Shown: positions 10,741-20,606 of the stretch, piece after piece
How positions within the stretch are numbered: the first letter of the stretch is position 1
Layout: each line of letters starts with the position of its first letter
DNA from: Melieria omissa
Lineage: Eukaryota; Arthropoda; Insecta; Diptera; Ulidiidae
Length of the DNA: 64,000 nucleotides
NCBI GenBank assembly: GCA_963971225.1
Contig: OZ020267.1
Span: forward strand, 47,935,993 to 47,999,992
Direction of reading: 5' to 3'
Position numbers and translations under genes: made by a program
The notes under the pieces: generated by a model
Told to the model about the DNA's origin: nothing
What the model saw: the letters and a program-made list of their open reading frames with translations, nothing else
The model's database searches: none

Positions 10741-12110
10741 TGCCAGCTTAGTCAATTGTAAACAAACAATATATCTTTTTGGGAGTCGTCGAACTCGGTT
10801 ACTGTGTCGTATCGGTGGGGTTGCTGCTGCTGGTGAAACGACTGCATCCCTTGGCTCTAGTGGCGCCACTATTCGTGATTGTGTTCGCTCTTGTTCCTGT
10901 TCGTCTGCTGCCTCTTTGTTTTCGATGTGTGCTATGATCGTTAATTTCCGTTGGCATGGCTCTTTCGTCCGGTACTAACGAGGTGTCTGCTGCTGGCCTC
11001 GGTTTTTCGTGCGCCTTTTCTTTTTGTTCGCAGCTGGTCGGCGTGTCTTCTCATAGTGACCCCATCAGCTGTGCGTATCTCGTAGGAGTACGGTCCTGTT
11101 TTGTCTATCACCTGACCTGGTACCCATTGTTTGTCAACGTATGTCCTACTGTAGAGATCTTGACCCGGTGGGAACTGCTTTACGCGTTTTGAGTAGTTTA
11201 CCTCCGACTGTAGGTATTCGAATTGTAGTTGTTTCTTTTTGTTTGGTCTCAAACTGTCAAAAATATTGCGAAAGCGGCGACCGAACATGACATCCGCGGG
11301 TGTTCTCGATGTCGTAGCGTGTGGCGTGTTGCGGTAAACGAATAGAACCTCACGCACGCGTTGTTTAAGCTTCTTGTCGCCCTGGTTTGACAACATTCTT
11401 GACTTGAAAGCCCTGACGAATCGTTCAGCCAATCCATTTGTCCTCGGATGGTACGGTGTTGATGTGATGTGTTTGATGCCAAAATGTCTGCAATATGCTC
11501 GGAATTCTTGAGAAGTAAATTGAGTTCCATTATCCGATACGATTACCTGTGGATAGCCGAATGTTGAGAATACATTCTCTCTGGCGGTAGTCATATTTGT
11601 CATGATGCGAACGTCAACCCACTTGGACAATGCATCTACGATGATGAGCCAATTTCGCCCTTCGAATGGTCCCGCGTAATCGGTGTGCAGTCTTTCCCAT
11701 ACGGGATCCCGTAACGACCACGAATAAACTGACATGTGTGGTCGTTGCTCCTGACACTTCCTGCATGAGTTGCAAAAAGCTTCGGTGTTTGCGTCTAAAT
11801 GTGGCCACCAAATGTAAAATCTGGCGAGAGCTTTTGTGGCTGTGCTCCCTGGGTGGCCCTCATGTAAGCGGTGCAATACGGCTGTTTGTAGTTGTGTCGG
11901 GATAATAAGTCGGCCAGACCACATTAAGATGCCGTCTTCTACTGCGAGGTCATTCCGTCTTTCGTAGAATGGTTTCACTTCCGTTGTAGTACCGTGTGCA
12001 TGTCAATTTGTCCGCATGTTGCTCACCACCTTCTTCAGAATACTATCTCTTTTGGTAGACTCTTTCAGTGCCTCATAAGTTAGTTTCTAGTCATTGAATG
12101 TCTCGAAACC
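10741..12110 (-). pseudogene. Ty3/gypsy pol, integrase and C-terminal part
   Basis: The open frame 11978-10941 (345 codons) is a Ty3/gypsy integrase. It has an HHCC zinc region at about residues 36-75 (LHEGHPG, then CNSCRKCQ). The core has Asp100 (LHTDYAG), Asp149 (VSDNGTQF) and Glu185 (NGLAERF), with the normal 35-residue D-E spacing. A GPYSYEIR segment lies near the C-terminus. A further frame at 10869-10666 carries RHSNRVRRLPKRYIV, a typical gypsy pol end, after a frameshift. Upstream to about 12110 the frame is broken by stops. RT and RNase H are absent because the copy is cut where plus-strand BEL sequence begins. The catalytic triad looks intact, but the element is not complete. Confidence 0.85.
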
Positions 12111-12129
12111 TTGTTATGAAGACACGTGC

Positions 12130-12725
12130 GCAATGTGGGCTTCCAACACCGACCATCCCACAAACACGAAATAAATGGAACTAATCATTGGATTACAAAT
12201 CGCTTCCAACCTGGTCACAATGCACTCAGGTTTGGAACGCCATTGTCAGTTTCTGCACTCCCCCGAGTCATCACTGCAAGGTAACACTGATTCGAGCAAG
12301 CAAACTCGCTCAGGCAATCGTAAGCAAAGTTCGTCATTTGCCATTACTAATCCCAACTGTCTCCTTTGTTCCAGCTCTAACCATAAATTGTTCGGATGTT
12401 CGCAGTTTAAGGAAATGAACACGAACCAACGTTTTGACCTAATAAAGGTCAGGTGCATCAACGGCCATAGGCTGGCTCAATGTCCATCAAGGAACTGCTG
12501 TCGCTCTTGCAACCGAGCGCACCACACTCTGCTTCATCATGAGAAAACGTCCCAGACTGCTCAGCCAACGCAATCAGCTGTTCCTGCTTTCCAGCCCTCA
12601 GAAGCTACCTGATCGATTTGGCAGACCTCATCCCAAGAATTGGCAGCAACCCACTCGCACATGGGTGCATCGAAAGACAGCCAGGTTATTCTTGCAACTC
12701 AATTTCATTATCGCTGACTTCGCAC
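12130..12725 (+). pseudogene. BEL/Pao gag zinc-knuckle region and start of protease
   Basis: An open frame at 12175-12612 contains C-x2-C-x4-H-x4-C (CLLCSSSNHKLFGC), then a CINGHRLAQC and CRSCNRAHHTLLHH region. This is the compound zinc-binding block that precedes the protease in BEL/Pao Gag-Pol. After a frame change, SKDSQVILAT at about 12665-12695 matches the segment just before the BEL protease active site. The rest of pol is absent. It abuts the minus-strand gypsy pol near 12115, so one broke or invaded the other. Confidence 0.7.
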
Positions 12726-13007
12726 CGATGGCTTCGCCTTCGTCGTGAGAAACATCAGGTGGGAGTTCGCAGCATTGGTGAATCGCTAACCAATATACAA
12801 CCGTACAACTACAACCATCAAATCGCGCACCGCAGCATTCCAATGTTCACTTCAATTCGGAATCATTTCGCACAAGCACGCACCCATTATTGCACTCAAA
12901 ATTTTCTTGCACTTGTACACACTTCACATGAATTTCATTGTTCAATATAAGTCTATCATTCGCACGCATCGGTTTGGTTGTTTTACTTTCTCTCGAGGTC
13001 AAATACC

Positions 13008-13100
13008 TGTTACGAATATACAAGTTATTTTTTAGTGCACTTCTATGCTTTATTGAGTCGAAATCACCACTGACTGAACGCTTTACTTACTGCTAAGTCG
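13008..13100 (+). mobile_element. Possible LTR start next to BEL relic
   Basis: TGTTACGAATATACAAG at 13008 is an LTR-like start sequence, lying downstream of the BEL relic and interrupted at about 13101 by a MITE. The other LTR boundary is not identified. Confidence 0.3.
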
Positions 13101-13101
13101 T

Positions 13102-13546
13102 AAGGCTTAATTACACGTAACGAGTAGAGTGAGAAGACAGCAATTCGAACGAGTACTCGTTTCGTCTAAACGGTAAGGCGAGTTCTTGATTGAGTCAGTC
13201 ACCGATGAAAGTGGCGAGAGAGCCACTAGAATTACATTTTGTTTGCTAGGCCGATCGACCACTACTTTACCGTTATATTTTTCTCTATTCGCAGCGATTC
13301 GCGCAATCGCTCGTCACATGCGGAATCGCTCGTGACATGCGGTATGCGTCACACGCCACTTTTCGCTCGGTTGAGTTTAATTGCGCGAGTTGCTTAGTTC
13401 ATTTTGTGCATTGTAAAACCGAACTGACTCGCCGCGTGTCGAAATACGTTTGAACAACTCGTCGCTTTTGCTCGCTATCCCAATTCTTTCGGCCTAGTAC
13501 CATTTTGATGTCTCGTCACTCGACTCGTTACATGTAATCAAGCCTT
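13102..13546. mobile_element. MITE with long imperfect TIR (AAGGCTTAATTACACGTAAC)
   Basis: The left end is AAGGCTTAATTACACGTAAC and the right end is its inverse with few changes (GTTACATGTAATCAAGCCTT). The repeat arms are about 35 bp. The inside has repeated CGCTCGTCACATGCGG-like units. No ORF, and the target duplication is not certain. Confidence 0.65.
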
Positions 13547-13789
13547 TAGCCTAAGCGGCTTGCCGCCGTCGCTGTTTGTTGACGTCGCTGTTGGTCCGCT
13601 GCCCGTTGCGCGTGCAGTATCTTATTATATCGATCGTTACCTAACTTCGTGTGTTAGCAAATCCCAAGGCTTAAGGCTTGGAGTGTTGGTCATGACCTGC
13701 CTTGGTGGTCGTCGTCGGCGAGGTATGTGGCGATATTGCTTTGTTATTTAGACAATATCGCTGACGAAGTTCGCTGCCCATTATCATGA

Positions 13790-13999
13790 GTAGCCTAGAA
13801 AAACGATTCTTAGACCAAACAGGAATATTTTCGACAAAAATTTCCGATAATCGGAATACAGAACACCAAATTCGTTCGGACTTAATCGGATTTGAGAACA
13901 GGGTTGCATCGGAAAATATTTCCGATAATGGGAATGTCGAACACCGACGGTCGGAATCAAATCCATTTCCGATCCGATTCGAATTCTGGAACAGGGCTG
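13790..13999. repeat. CAGCCCTGTTCCAGAAT repeat, right-facing copy
   Basis: Ends ...TCGAATTCTGGAACAGGGCTG, the inverse of the end at 9933. Internally it has several TTCCGATAAT.GGAAT repeats, indicating a repetitive non-autonomous element. Confidence 0.5.
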
Positions 14000-14285
14000 A
14001 TTTTGTCCATTTTGTTTAGAACACTAAAAAAATGCATTTGCATGAAAATCCGCTCCCTACTCATAACAAATCATTTTTGCAACATATTCGAAAATATTTC
14101 AAACATTTACGAAGTAATTAGAAAGTGTTTTCAAAAAACAAAAAACATTGAATTACATGAAAAAAGAAAAAAATGTTTTCGTTTTAATTACAATAAAAAG
14201 GTAATAAGTCAATAAATAAAATAATTCACTGTTAATCATAGTAGTCCAAAATGCGCATCTCTTTGTGATGAACTAAGTAGTTTAA

Positions 14286-14913
14286 CACCAGAATGCCCAA
14301 TGCATTTTGACAACATTGAGGTCTTTTATGGTAAATAAAAAATAAACATAAATTTATTGCATCGCTTTCTACAAAAATATCTTACGTGACTTTTACTAAT
14401 TTTTAAAGCTAAATGGAATAAGTAAATTAAAAATATCGTAAACAAATTTGTTACCCCAATGTTGCAACATTTACCTTAAATGCCCAAAAGGAGTCATTTT
14501 GATTACCTATATACATTTTCAGCAAATCCTACTGATAAATAGACAAATATGCATCTTGAATTGCGAAATCTGAAAATTTGAAATAATTGTAAATATTTAA
14601 AAAACAATATCATACTAGGTTGTGACAATTTCCAATTTTTTCAATCCAAAATTCACTCACAAAATTCATTTACAAATTCCAAATTTCATTCCATTGACGT
14701 GTAAAGTACGCTATTATACTTAAATAAATTTTCTTTGTAAACCATAAAAAATAAAAATAAAGTACTTATTTTAATTGAATCTCATGTGCATTTATTCATA
14801 TTTGCTACTTAAAAACCAATAAAATACAAAATAGTCAGTAAACAATATCGTAAGTAGTCAAAATTACTACATATGGGCATTTTAGGCAGGTCAGATTGTC
14901 GGGCATTCTAGTG
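14286..14913. mobile_element. TTAA-flanked MITE, family J
   Basis: The left end is CACCAGAATGCCC and the right end GGGCATTCTAGTG, inverse with one mismatch. TTAA flanks both sides (14282-14285, 14914-14917). It is 628 bp, AT-rich, with no ORF of note. Confidence 0.7.
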
Positions 14914-14977
14914 TTAAAGTCGCTTTCGTTTCTTGATATCACTGACAACGGATTCTGATAGGGCAAAAAAATATATA

Positions 14978-15213
14978 CAGTCGTGTATGGGTCACCCTAT
15001 ATAGTGAACACCTCGATATAGTGAACACCCAAATTTTGACATCGAGCCTCTAACATAAATATAGAAAAAAAATTTTCAAGCAAAAAACAAAAAGTGTATT
15101 TTGAGAAAATAAAACGAGTTTTTGAACAAAAATGTTAACCTTGATATAGTGAACAACCTCAATATAGTGAACAGGCCTTGCAATAATTAGTTCACTATAT
15201 CCAGACTCCACTG
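14978..15213. mobile_element. pogo/Tigger-like MITE between TA dinucleotides
   Basis: The left end is CAGTCGTGTATGG and the right end CCAGACTCCACTG, both flanked by TA. Just inside both ends are direct and inverted copies of GATATAGTGAACA. CAGT-type ends with TA duplication and internal ATAGTGAAC motifs resemble pogo/Tigger MITEs. Confidence 0.55.
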
Positions 15214-15393
15214 TACGTGTATCGGCGTTTTGAAAGTTTTCGTCCGAATTTTTTTTAGGGGGTCAAAGTTTTCCCTTTTTTGCACATTCTTATGTTGAAT
15301 CGGCATACGAAAACCATGTAGCCTTACATTTTAGGTATATGATTTTATGAGCAATTTGATGTTAAATACTATGAAGAGCATTTTTGTGGAGCA

Positions 15394-15550
15394 TTTTAAC
15401 CCTGTAGCTCCCATGTTTTAGGGTCAATTTGACCCTTTTTTTTCTATAATGCCAAAAATGTACAGAAAATAGGGCTTTTTAAGGACAAAATGTACCACGA
15501 AAATATTCGCCAAAAAATTTTACTATAGGTCTCTGAAGAGCAGGTCTCTC
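15394..15550. repeat. Repeat end beginning TTAACCCTGTAGC, broken by LINE
   Basis: TTAA followed by CCCTGTAGCTCCCATG looks like another TTAA-MITE terminus. The following 125 bases (GGGTCAATTTGACCC, ACCACGAAAATATTCGCC, TATAGGTCTCTGAA) recur at 63036-63125 beside another copy of the same LINE. Confidence 0.45.
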
Positions 15551-17635
15551 AGCAAGACACTTCGCCACCACGTCTCTCGGCTCACTCGGGTGAGGCATGC
15601 TTCTAGCATTCTAGATGTGCGCACGTTCCGAGGACCCAACATCAACTCGGACCACTACCTTGTTGCAGCCAAGGTACGCATCCGTCTTTGCGCAGCGAAG
15701 ACCGCGCAACCTAGTTTGCGAAGAAAGCTGGACATCAGTAAGCTGCGATCACAAGGGGTAGCCGAAGCCTACTCCGCTCAACTCTCCAAGCAGCTCAATC
15801 GCTACCCCTCTCCTACAAATGCTGCCTACAAGAATACCCTGCAGTCGGCTTCCGCGAGCCGTGACAAATAAATACCGGGAGGAGAGGAAAAAAGAGAGGT
15901 GCCTTTTTAGACGTAAGAAACGGGAGCAAGAAAGGCGCGTGCATGAGGAAATCGGGGAGTGCAGGTACAGGAATGACGCCCGAAAATGCTTCCAAAAAGT
16001 TAAGCGTCTCACGGAAGGGTTTAAGCCCGGAGCATCTTCTTGCAGAGACGAAAACGGGGATCTGGTTACGGATGCGCAGGGTGTACTGAGGTTGTGGAAG
16101 GAGCACTTCACCAAGCTGCTCGCAGGCGACGAAGGGAACAATACCGCCAGTGGTGAAGATGTCCAGATGGCACCAATTGACAACTATGGTGTGGATGTGC
16201 CACCGCCCACCTATGACGAGGTCCGCGTCACTACCCAGCGACTCTAGAACAATAAAGCTGCAGGGCCGGATGGGCTACCAACTGAATTGTTCAAGGCCGG
16301 CGGCGGTGAGCTGATTGGGTGCATGCATCAGTTCATCTGCAAAATAAGGCTGGAGGAACGAATGTCCAACGATTGGAACCTCAGTGCCCTTTGCCCTGTG
16401 CTGAAGAAAGGCGACTCAACAGCCTACTTGCCATTGCATACAAGGTCCTGACGAGCGTACTATGTGAAAGATTAAAGCCACTCGCCAAGGCGCTGATTGA
16501 ACCCTATCAGTGCGGCTTTAGACCTGGTTAGTCCACCATCGACCAGATATTCTTACTTACTTACTTAACTGGCCATAACAACCCGTTATCGGGTTACGGC
16601 CTGCCAGATATTCACTCTACGCTAAGTCCTGGAGAAGACCCATAAGAATCATACACACCATCTCTTCATCGATTACAAGGCAGCATTCGATAGCCCGATA
16701 AGGGACCGCCTATATGCCGCATTGTCTGAACTTGGTATCCCTGCAAAGCTCGTGAGACTTTGCAGAACAACGTTGAGCAATACGCGCAGCTCCGCCAAGA
16801 TTGGAAGTGACCTCTCCGAGCCCTTTGATACCGTTCGAGGTTTCAGACAGGGCGATCCTTTGTCATGCGACCTCTTCAAATTCACCATGGAGAGTGTTCT
16901 GCGCAAGGCCGGTGTACATCGTAATGGCACAATTTTCAATAAAAGTGTCCAGCTCCTTGCCTACGCTGATGACATTGATGTCACCGCTGCCTTTGCGGCT
17001 ATCGAAAGAGAATCTGCCAAAATGGGTCTGGTGGTAAATGTGGGCAAGACGAAGTATATGCTCTCTACACGCAGGGACTCGCAGCGGCTAGGGTCTCACG
17101 TCGAGACCGACAGTTATACCTTTGAAGTTGTCAAGCAATTCGTCTACCTTGGTACCGCCATCAACAGCAGCAATGATGTCAGCCTGGAGATAAATCGAAA
17201 GATTACTCTTGCCAGAAGGTGCTACTACGGTCTCGGTAGGCAATTGAGAAGTAGAGACCTCTCTCGACCGACAAAACTTACGGTCTCGGTAGGCAATTGA
17301 GAAGTAGAGACCTCTCTCGACCGACAAAACTTGCACTCTATAGGACGCTTATGTTGCCCGTGCTGCTCTATTTCGCTGAAGCATGAACAATGACGCGAAA
17401 CGACATAGCGGCCCTTAGAGTGTTCGAAAGGAAGGTACTTCGCAAAATCTTCGGCCCTGTTCGTGTTGGTGACGACTATCGTATAGGAACCAATAACAAG
17501 CTGTATGAGCTGTATAAGGACATGGACGTAGCTCAGCGAATTGACATCCGGGGGCTACGCTGGCTCGGTCATGTCTGCCGCATGGACGACGAAGCTCCGG
17601 CGAAAAAGGTGTACGATGGAAAATTTAGAGAACAG
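15551..17635 (+). pseudogene. LINE (non-LTR retrotransposon), EN C-terminus plus RT, copy 1
   Basis: Frames in order: an endonuclease C-terminus (15590-15871: LDVRTFRGPNINSDHYLVAAK, with the SDH catalytic motif); a basic linker (15819-16247); and RT blocks, including KAAGPDG-like text near 16255, PYQCGFRPG at 16500-16530, FRQGDPLSCDLF at 16840-16880 and the catalytic YADDID at 16961-16978. A C-terminal domain carries RWLGHVCRMDDEAP at 17548-17600. Frames change repeatedly. About 15 codons are missing after YADDID compared with copy 2, a direct 62-base duplication occurs at 17218-17337, and the GFRPG stretch is followed by a stop and a nested 51-base insertion. A SINE cuts off the 3' end. The order (EN, RT, no RNase H) and TAAG tail fit an RTE-like clade; I do not assign the clade firmly. 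Confidence 0.8.
16553..16603 (-). mobile_element. 51-bp LINE 3'-tail insertion inside LINE copy 1
   Basis: The insert is the inverse of the LINE 3' terminus seen at 61034-61086, ending in TAAG repeats (TTACTTACTTAC on the plus strand). It is flanked by an exact 10-bp duplication CCAGATATTC (16543-16552 and 16604-16613). This is an extremely 5'-truncated retrotransposition event. Confidence 0.85.
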
Positions 17636-17639
17636 GAAG

Positions 17640-17940
17640 AATTGGCTCAGTTGGTAAGTGCGTTGGACCGCGAGTCGAAAGCAGCGACCCAGGTTCAAAT
17701 ACTGCCTGTAATAACACCTAAAAAAAATAACGGGAAAACTCGTTTTCTCTTTCGGTGGCTGTCCTCTCAGCTGGAAATGGCAAACCTCTGAGAGTAAAAA
17801 TTGCCCAACCTGCCGTTCGGAACCGGCATAAAACTGTAGGTACCTTCCACCCGCGTACAAATTCACACGCACAACACGGGTGTTTGCGGGAAGCTAGGCC
17901 TTAGTCTCGTGTAAGCGGGCTGTCGTGCCAGTCAATTAAA
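17640..17940 (+). mobile_element. tRNA-derived SINE, copy 1
   Basis: The head has a pol III A box (TTGGCTCAGTTGGTAAGTGC) and B box (GGTTCAAATAC). The body contains TAACACCTAAAAAAAATAAC, CTTTCGGTGGCTGTCCTCTC and CGGCATAAAACTGTAGG, and the tail has GGGCTGTCGTGCCAGTCAAT. Same family as 59221-59568, in the same order. It lies at the broken end of LINE copy 1. Confidence 0.85.
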
Positions 17941-18124
17941 TTAATTAATGCGATATATGCATTTCGATAATTTTACGAAAATTAGTCTAGTTATTTAGGC
18001 TTTCGCGTCTCTGCATTGTGCTTGAAAAATAAAACCACTTTAATAACTCAGCGCAGAACGCAGTTAAAACCCAACAATTAATTTATTTACAGATTAACTC
18101 TGCTTATATTTACACTTGTTACTA

Positions 18125-19413
18125 ACACTTCGTTCAATAATGTGTGTGACTGACACATAGATGGCGGCACTAATACTAAATCAATATTTTTTTCGAAATT
18201 GTGAACCTTTTTAGGCTTACTGTCAAAAGTATATGTCAATCCGACCATTAGTTTACAAGTTACAGTGCTTTAAGTGACACTACTTTTGAGTTTTCAAAAA
18301 AAATGAATTCAAAGCAATTCCGTGTGCTGATTTATCATTGTTTTTTAATGAAAAAAAATACTGTTCAATGCCAGGAATGGCTTGAAAAACATTATTCGGA
18401 CTCTGCTCCATCAAAAAGAACCATTTGTTATTGGTATGCCGAATTCAAACGTGGTCATACAGACACCGATGACATTCCATCTACTGGACGGCCAAATGAC
18501 GCTGTTATTCCGGAAAACGTTGAAAAAACACTGAAAATCATTATGTCCGACCGTAAAGTGAAAGTGGGGAGATTGCTGACATTCTAAAGATATCAGCAGG
18601 CAGTGTACACACCATAATACACGAACATTTGGTTATGAAAAAGGTGTTTTCGAAATGGGTGCCGCGTTTGCTCACACCGGAGCAAAAACAACAACGAATC
18701 GATGATTCAAAGAGCTGTGGACATGTTTACGCGCAACAAGTCGGAGTTTTTGCATCGGTACATCACAATGGATGAAACATGGATCCACCATTTCACTCCA
18801 GAGTCAAATCGGCAGTCTGCTGAGTGGCATGCAACCGGTGAAAGCCGCCCAAAGCGTCCAAAGGCACAAACATCGGCTGGCAAGGTTATGGCGTCAGTAT
18901 TTTGGGATGTGCACGGAATAATATTCATCGACTATCTTGAGAAAGGGAAAACAATCAATAGCGACTATTATATAGCGTTGTTGGAACGTTTGAAAGAAGA
19001 AATCGCGATTAAGCGGCCCCATATGAAGAAGAAAAAAGTGTTGTTTCACCAAGACAATGCACCGTGTCACAAGTCGATGAAAACGATGGCAAAAATGCAT
19101 GAATTGGGCTTCGAATTGCTCCCTCATCCCCCGTATTCTCCAGATCTGGCCCCCAGCGACTACTGGCTCTTCGCAGACCTCAAAAAGATGCTCCGTGGTA
19201 AGAGATTTGGCTCAAATGATGAAGTAATCGCCGAAACTAACGCCTATTTTGAAGGCAAAGAAAAATCGTTCTACAAAGGCGGTATCGAAAGATTGGAAAA
19301 GCGTTGGAATGATTGTATCTCCCTAAAAGGGGACTATGTTGATGAATAAAAACGAATTTTGGCAAAAAAATTTGTTTTAATTAGTTAGTCACACACATTA
19401 TTGAACGAAGTGT
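18125..19413 (+). mobile_element. mariner element, irritans-type, copy 1
   Basis: Terminal inverted repeats are ACACTTCGTTCAATAATGTG at the left and its inverse at the right, flanked by TA on both sides (18123-18124, 19414-19415). The length, about 1.29 kb, is standard for mariner. It sits inside the LTR 17971-19708, so it is younger than that LTR. Confidence 0.92.
18303..19349 (+). pseudogene. Irritans-subfamily mariner transposase, frameshifted
   Basis: The transposase normally has a helix-turn-helix DNA-binding N-terminus and a D,D34D catalytic domain. The start [14 protein letters not shown], the linker [18 protein letters not shown] and the catalytic motifs [24 protein letters not shown] and [13 protein letters not shown] are all present, close to Himar1-like proteins. 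Compared with copy 2 it lacks one G in the G run near 18568 and two bases near 18717 (AGCTGTGGAC versus AGCTGTTTGGAC). The region between is therefore out of frame, while the catalytic half is open (18702-19349). The protein is not functional as written. Confidence 0.9.
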
Positions 19414-19708
19414 TACTTTGCTGGTTCAAATAATACTGTCCCTCTGCGCTGCACCCGGCTGCCTTTTATACCTGTGTGGTTATCGCACCGACTGTTCTCG
19501 CACATTCCAATTGGACTATATATAGATCGTTCTCGCACATTCCAATTGGACTATCTCTCGACCGTTCTCGTACATCTCTTTACCATCGCAAGCCATCCTT
19601 GCCGTATCGAAATTATAGCAAGTCGGCCGTCCTCTAAAGTGCGTGCCTAAAAGTAGGCCCGTAAAAGCATTCATGCATGGCACAGCGACAGAGTGCCTCA
19701 TCGTTACA

Positions 19709-20302
19709 ATATTTAATTAATTCAGTACTGCGATGAAAATTACTTTTATATTGTGACTTAAAAAATAAAAATCACTGACTGATTTTTGATTTTTGTTGAT
19801 TACTTTTATAAATAAAAGTCACTTAATAATAATAATTGACTGGCACGACAGCCCGATTACGAGACTAACTAACTACCCGCAATAGAGTGTCCCAGGCAAT
19901 TTTTTTTTTTGCGAATGGATTAAATAATAAATATTATGGCGATCGGATAACGATAACCCGTGCCGACTTGATGTCAAATTTTAGAATGAAAAGTTAGTAT
20001 GGAAGCCGTAGAGAGGTTTTAGATCTAATACTTATTACAGTAAATGAAACACTGTTTTACCCGTATATAATATTAATTAAGTATTTATCATTAAAAGAAT
20101 ATTATTTACTAAATTTTCTTGCAGTCCGATAGACCTGTCTTTGTTCTTGTACGCAACGTAGTAAAAATTGCTTTTTTTCCTCGTCTGTCAATTTTGAGTC
20201 GATTAAATACGGCCTGTATAGGAAGCAGTGGTATCACAACAGAGAATCTGCACTTTTTCTTCAAGATTCCAATCAACCATAGTGTTGAAACAAACTTCTT
20301 CT
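19709..20302. other. Degenerate ATAAAAGTCACT tandem repeats and unique AT-rich DNA
   Basis: 19735-19830 has about two units resembling GATTACTTTTATAAATAAAAGTCACT. The same unit recurs at 20634-20730, beyond a SINE. A SINE tail fragment lies at 19825-19881. The rest shows no gene. Confidence 0.5.
19825..19881 (-). mobile_element. SINE 3'-end fragment
   Basis: On the minus strand, GCGGGTAGTTAGTTAGTCTCG is followed by GGGCTGTCGTGCCAGTCAAT and an (ATT)n-like tail. This matches the SINE 3' end only; the head is missing. Confidence 0.65.
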
Positions 20303-20606
20303 TGACTGGCAGGACACCGATTACGAGACTAAGGCCTAGCTACCCGCAACCATCCGTGTTGCGCGTGCGAATACACGGATGGAAGGGACCTACAGTTTTA
20401 TGCCGATTCCGAACGGCGAGTTGGGAGCTTTTTCATAGGCAGCTTTACTCTCAGAGGTTTGGCATTTCCTGAGAGGACAGCCACCGAAAGAAAAAATTCC
20501 TGTTTCTTTTTTCTTTTTTGTCGGTGGTAACGCAACGGAGTCTTGAACCTGGGTTCGAGCGTCGCATTTGACTTGCGGCCCCACGTACTAGCCGGCGGCC
20601 GCAAGT
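20303..20606 (-). mobile_element. tRNA-derived SINE, copy 2
   Basis: Read on the minus strand: a head with CCGGCTAGTACGTGG, a B box CAGGTTCAAGACTCC, then TTTCGGTGGCTGTCCTCTCA, GGCATAAAACTGTAGGTCCC and a tail ending GGTGTCCTGCCAGTCAAG. More diverged than the 59221 copy. Confidence 0.8.

Larger units (their letters stand above)
17971..19708 (+). mobile_element. Solo LTR (TGTTACGAAAATTAG family) split by a mariner
   Basis: Starts TTTTACGAAAATTAGTC (TG decayed) and ends ...GCCTCATCGTTACA. After the mariner, the LTR continues with CTCTGCGCTGCACCCGGCTG and TTTTATAC, as in the copy at 36061. GTTCTCGCACATTCCAATTG is repeated twice near 19490-19550. No internal retroelement genes flank it, so it is a solo LTR. 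Confidence 0.7.

Noticed and set aside
12618..12950. 110-codon frame after the BEL gag
   Set aside because: Frame-shifted reading of the BEL relic; the true frame gives SKDSQVILAT instead.
15749..16183. 144-codon minus-strand frame
   Set aside because: Antisense shadow of the LINE copy 1 linker region.
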